A DNA stretch of 6,721 bases, from assembly GCA_903835145.1 (NCBI GenBank), contig CAILMA010000721.1, positions 1 through 6,721 on the forward strand. Reading direction: 5' to 3'. The notes under the pieces are model-generated. The model saw only the letters and a program-made list of their open reading frames with translations, was not told where the DNA came from and ran no database searches. Below are positions 6,240 through 6,721 of the stretch, one piece after another; the stretch's first letter is position 1; every line of letters starts with the position of its first letter. Source of the DNA: an uncultured Bacteroidota bacterium (GTDB lineage: Bacteria; Bacteroidota; Bacteroidia; Chitinophagales; Chitinophagaceae). The translations under genes and the position numbers were made by a program.

Positions 6240-6721
6240 ATGCCAAAAATTAATAGAATAGATCAAGTACCTTCTGATAAAGGAAATTATATTGCTGGTT
6301 TTGTTGATGGTGAAGGAAGTTTTTACTTTACCGCAAGACCAAGAAAAGATTTTCCTTCAGGCTGGAAATTTTCATTAGCTTTTAATATTTCGCAAAATGA
6401 AGAAATGATCTTAAATATATGTAAAAAATATTTTGGTTGTGGACAAATAAGAGAAGCTGAAGCTGGAAAATATATCTTAGAGATTAATAATAAAAAAAAT
6501 CTAGAAAATTTTATAATTCCTTTTTTTCAACGTTTTTCTTTTCTTTCCACAAAAAAAAAGTATGAATTCGCAGTATTTCAACGGTTTTTAAAACAACTTG
6601 ATTTACCAATCTGTAATGAAAACGATTTGCAAATTATTTTAAAATTTCGAAAAGAACTTTTAAAATACCGTAAAGATCGAAGCAAAAATACAGATGAACA
6701 AATTTTACAAACATATATTTA
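6240..6721 (+). CDS. LAGLIDADG homing endonuclease, I-CreI type, 3' end missing
   Basis: Intron-encoded DNA endonuclease that would cut intron-less 23S alleles near the insertion site and so promote intron copying. 160 codons are visible and the frame is still open at the window edge. Residues 17-27, YIAGFVDGEGS, are the LAGLIDADG helix; E25 takes the place of the catalytic aspartate of I-CreI. WKFSLAFNISQNEE (42-55) matches the DNA-binding beta-strand region of I-CreI (SLAFQVTQK), and FGCGQIRE...YILEI (65-82) and the STKKKYEF lysine cluster (103-110) follow in the same order. Only one motif is seen, and the visible length nearly equals I-CreI (163 aa), so a homodimer of the single-motif class is likely. 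ATG 6240 is the first Met after an in-frame stop at 6195. Activity and target are inferred. Confidence 0.95.
   Translation, partial: MPKINRIDQVPSDKGNYIAGFVDGEGSFYFTARPRKDFPSGWKFSLAFNISQNEEMILNICKKYFGCGQIREAEAGKYILEINNKKNLENFIIPFFQRFSFLSTKKKYEFAVFQRFLKQLDLPICNENDLQIILKFRKELLKYRKDRSKNTDEQILQTYI

Larger units (their letters stand above)
6010..6721 (+). mobile_element. Group I intron in 23S (site L1917), 5' part
   Basis: Self-splicing, mobile-type intron interrupting helix 69 of 23S rRNA. After P1, TGCTG (6040-6044) pairs with CAGCA (6223-6227) as P4, in a P-like context GCTGGAAACTC and a Q-like context AATCAGCAGG. TCTT (6050-6053) with AAGA (6215-6218) is a likely P5. About 160 nt sit inside P5 and form further helices: ATTGG/CCAAT (6071-6075/6150-6154), AACAC/GTGTT (6083-6087/6142-6146) and a perfect 9-bp stem 6173-6181/6203-6211. 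An endonuclease frame opens right after P4, that is in L6. P7, P3 3', P8 and the 3' splice site must follow the ORF, outside the window. I do not assign a subgroup. The intron and its ORF form a homing unit. Confidence 0.93.

Overview
The window reads as plastid DNA from an alga, most likely a green alga (Chlorophyta); I cannot name the genus. The 16S gene carries cyanobacterial/plastid sequence signatures. The rRNA operon has the plastid order rrs - trnI(GAU) - trnA(UGC) - rrl. Both spacer tRNAs lack the group II introns found in land plants. The spacers are very AT-rich, and the 23S gene is interrupted by a group I intron carrying a LAGLIDADG endonuclease of the I-CreI type, a combination typical of green algal chloroplasts.

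Layout. Positions 1-1300 hold a loose tRNA cluster: trnD(GUC), trnF(GAA) and trnS(UGA) on the plus strand and trnS(GCU) on the minus strand, separated by AT-rich spacers. The first large spacer contains a perfect 31-bp inverted repeat with a 5-nt loop, a short tandem repeat and a good sigma-70-like promoter ahead of trnF. Positions 1300-2248 are a spacer of nearly 1 kb without a recognisable gene, with several small hairpins, two candidate rrn promoters and two doubtful mini-ORFs. Positions 2249-3747 are a complete 16S rRNA gene, followed by trnI, trnA and the first 1.93 kb of the 23S gene (4077-6009).

The 23S gene is cut at 6009/6010, inside the loop of helix 69, at the position equivalent to E. 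coli 1917. A group I intron starts there. Its guide sequence pairs with the last six exon bases and gives the expected U.G pair at the splice site. P4 and the Q-type element are visible, and the endonuclease reading frame starts 12 bases after P4 closes, in the L6 position. The window ends inside this frame, so P7, P3 3', P8, the 3' splice site and the rest of 23S and 5S lie outside.

The tRNAs and rRNAs all serve plastid translation. The intron must be removed for a functional large subunit, and its ORF probably encodes the homing enzyme that spreads the intron to intron-less rrl alleles. Long reading frames that can be drawn across the rRNA genes on either strand are chance overlaps and are not annotated as genes.
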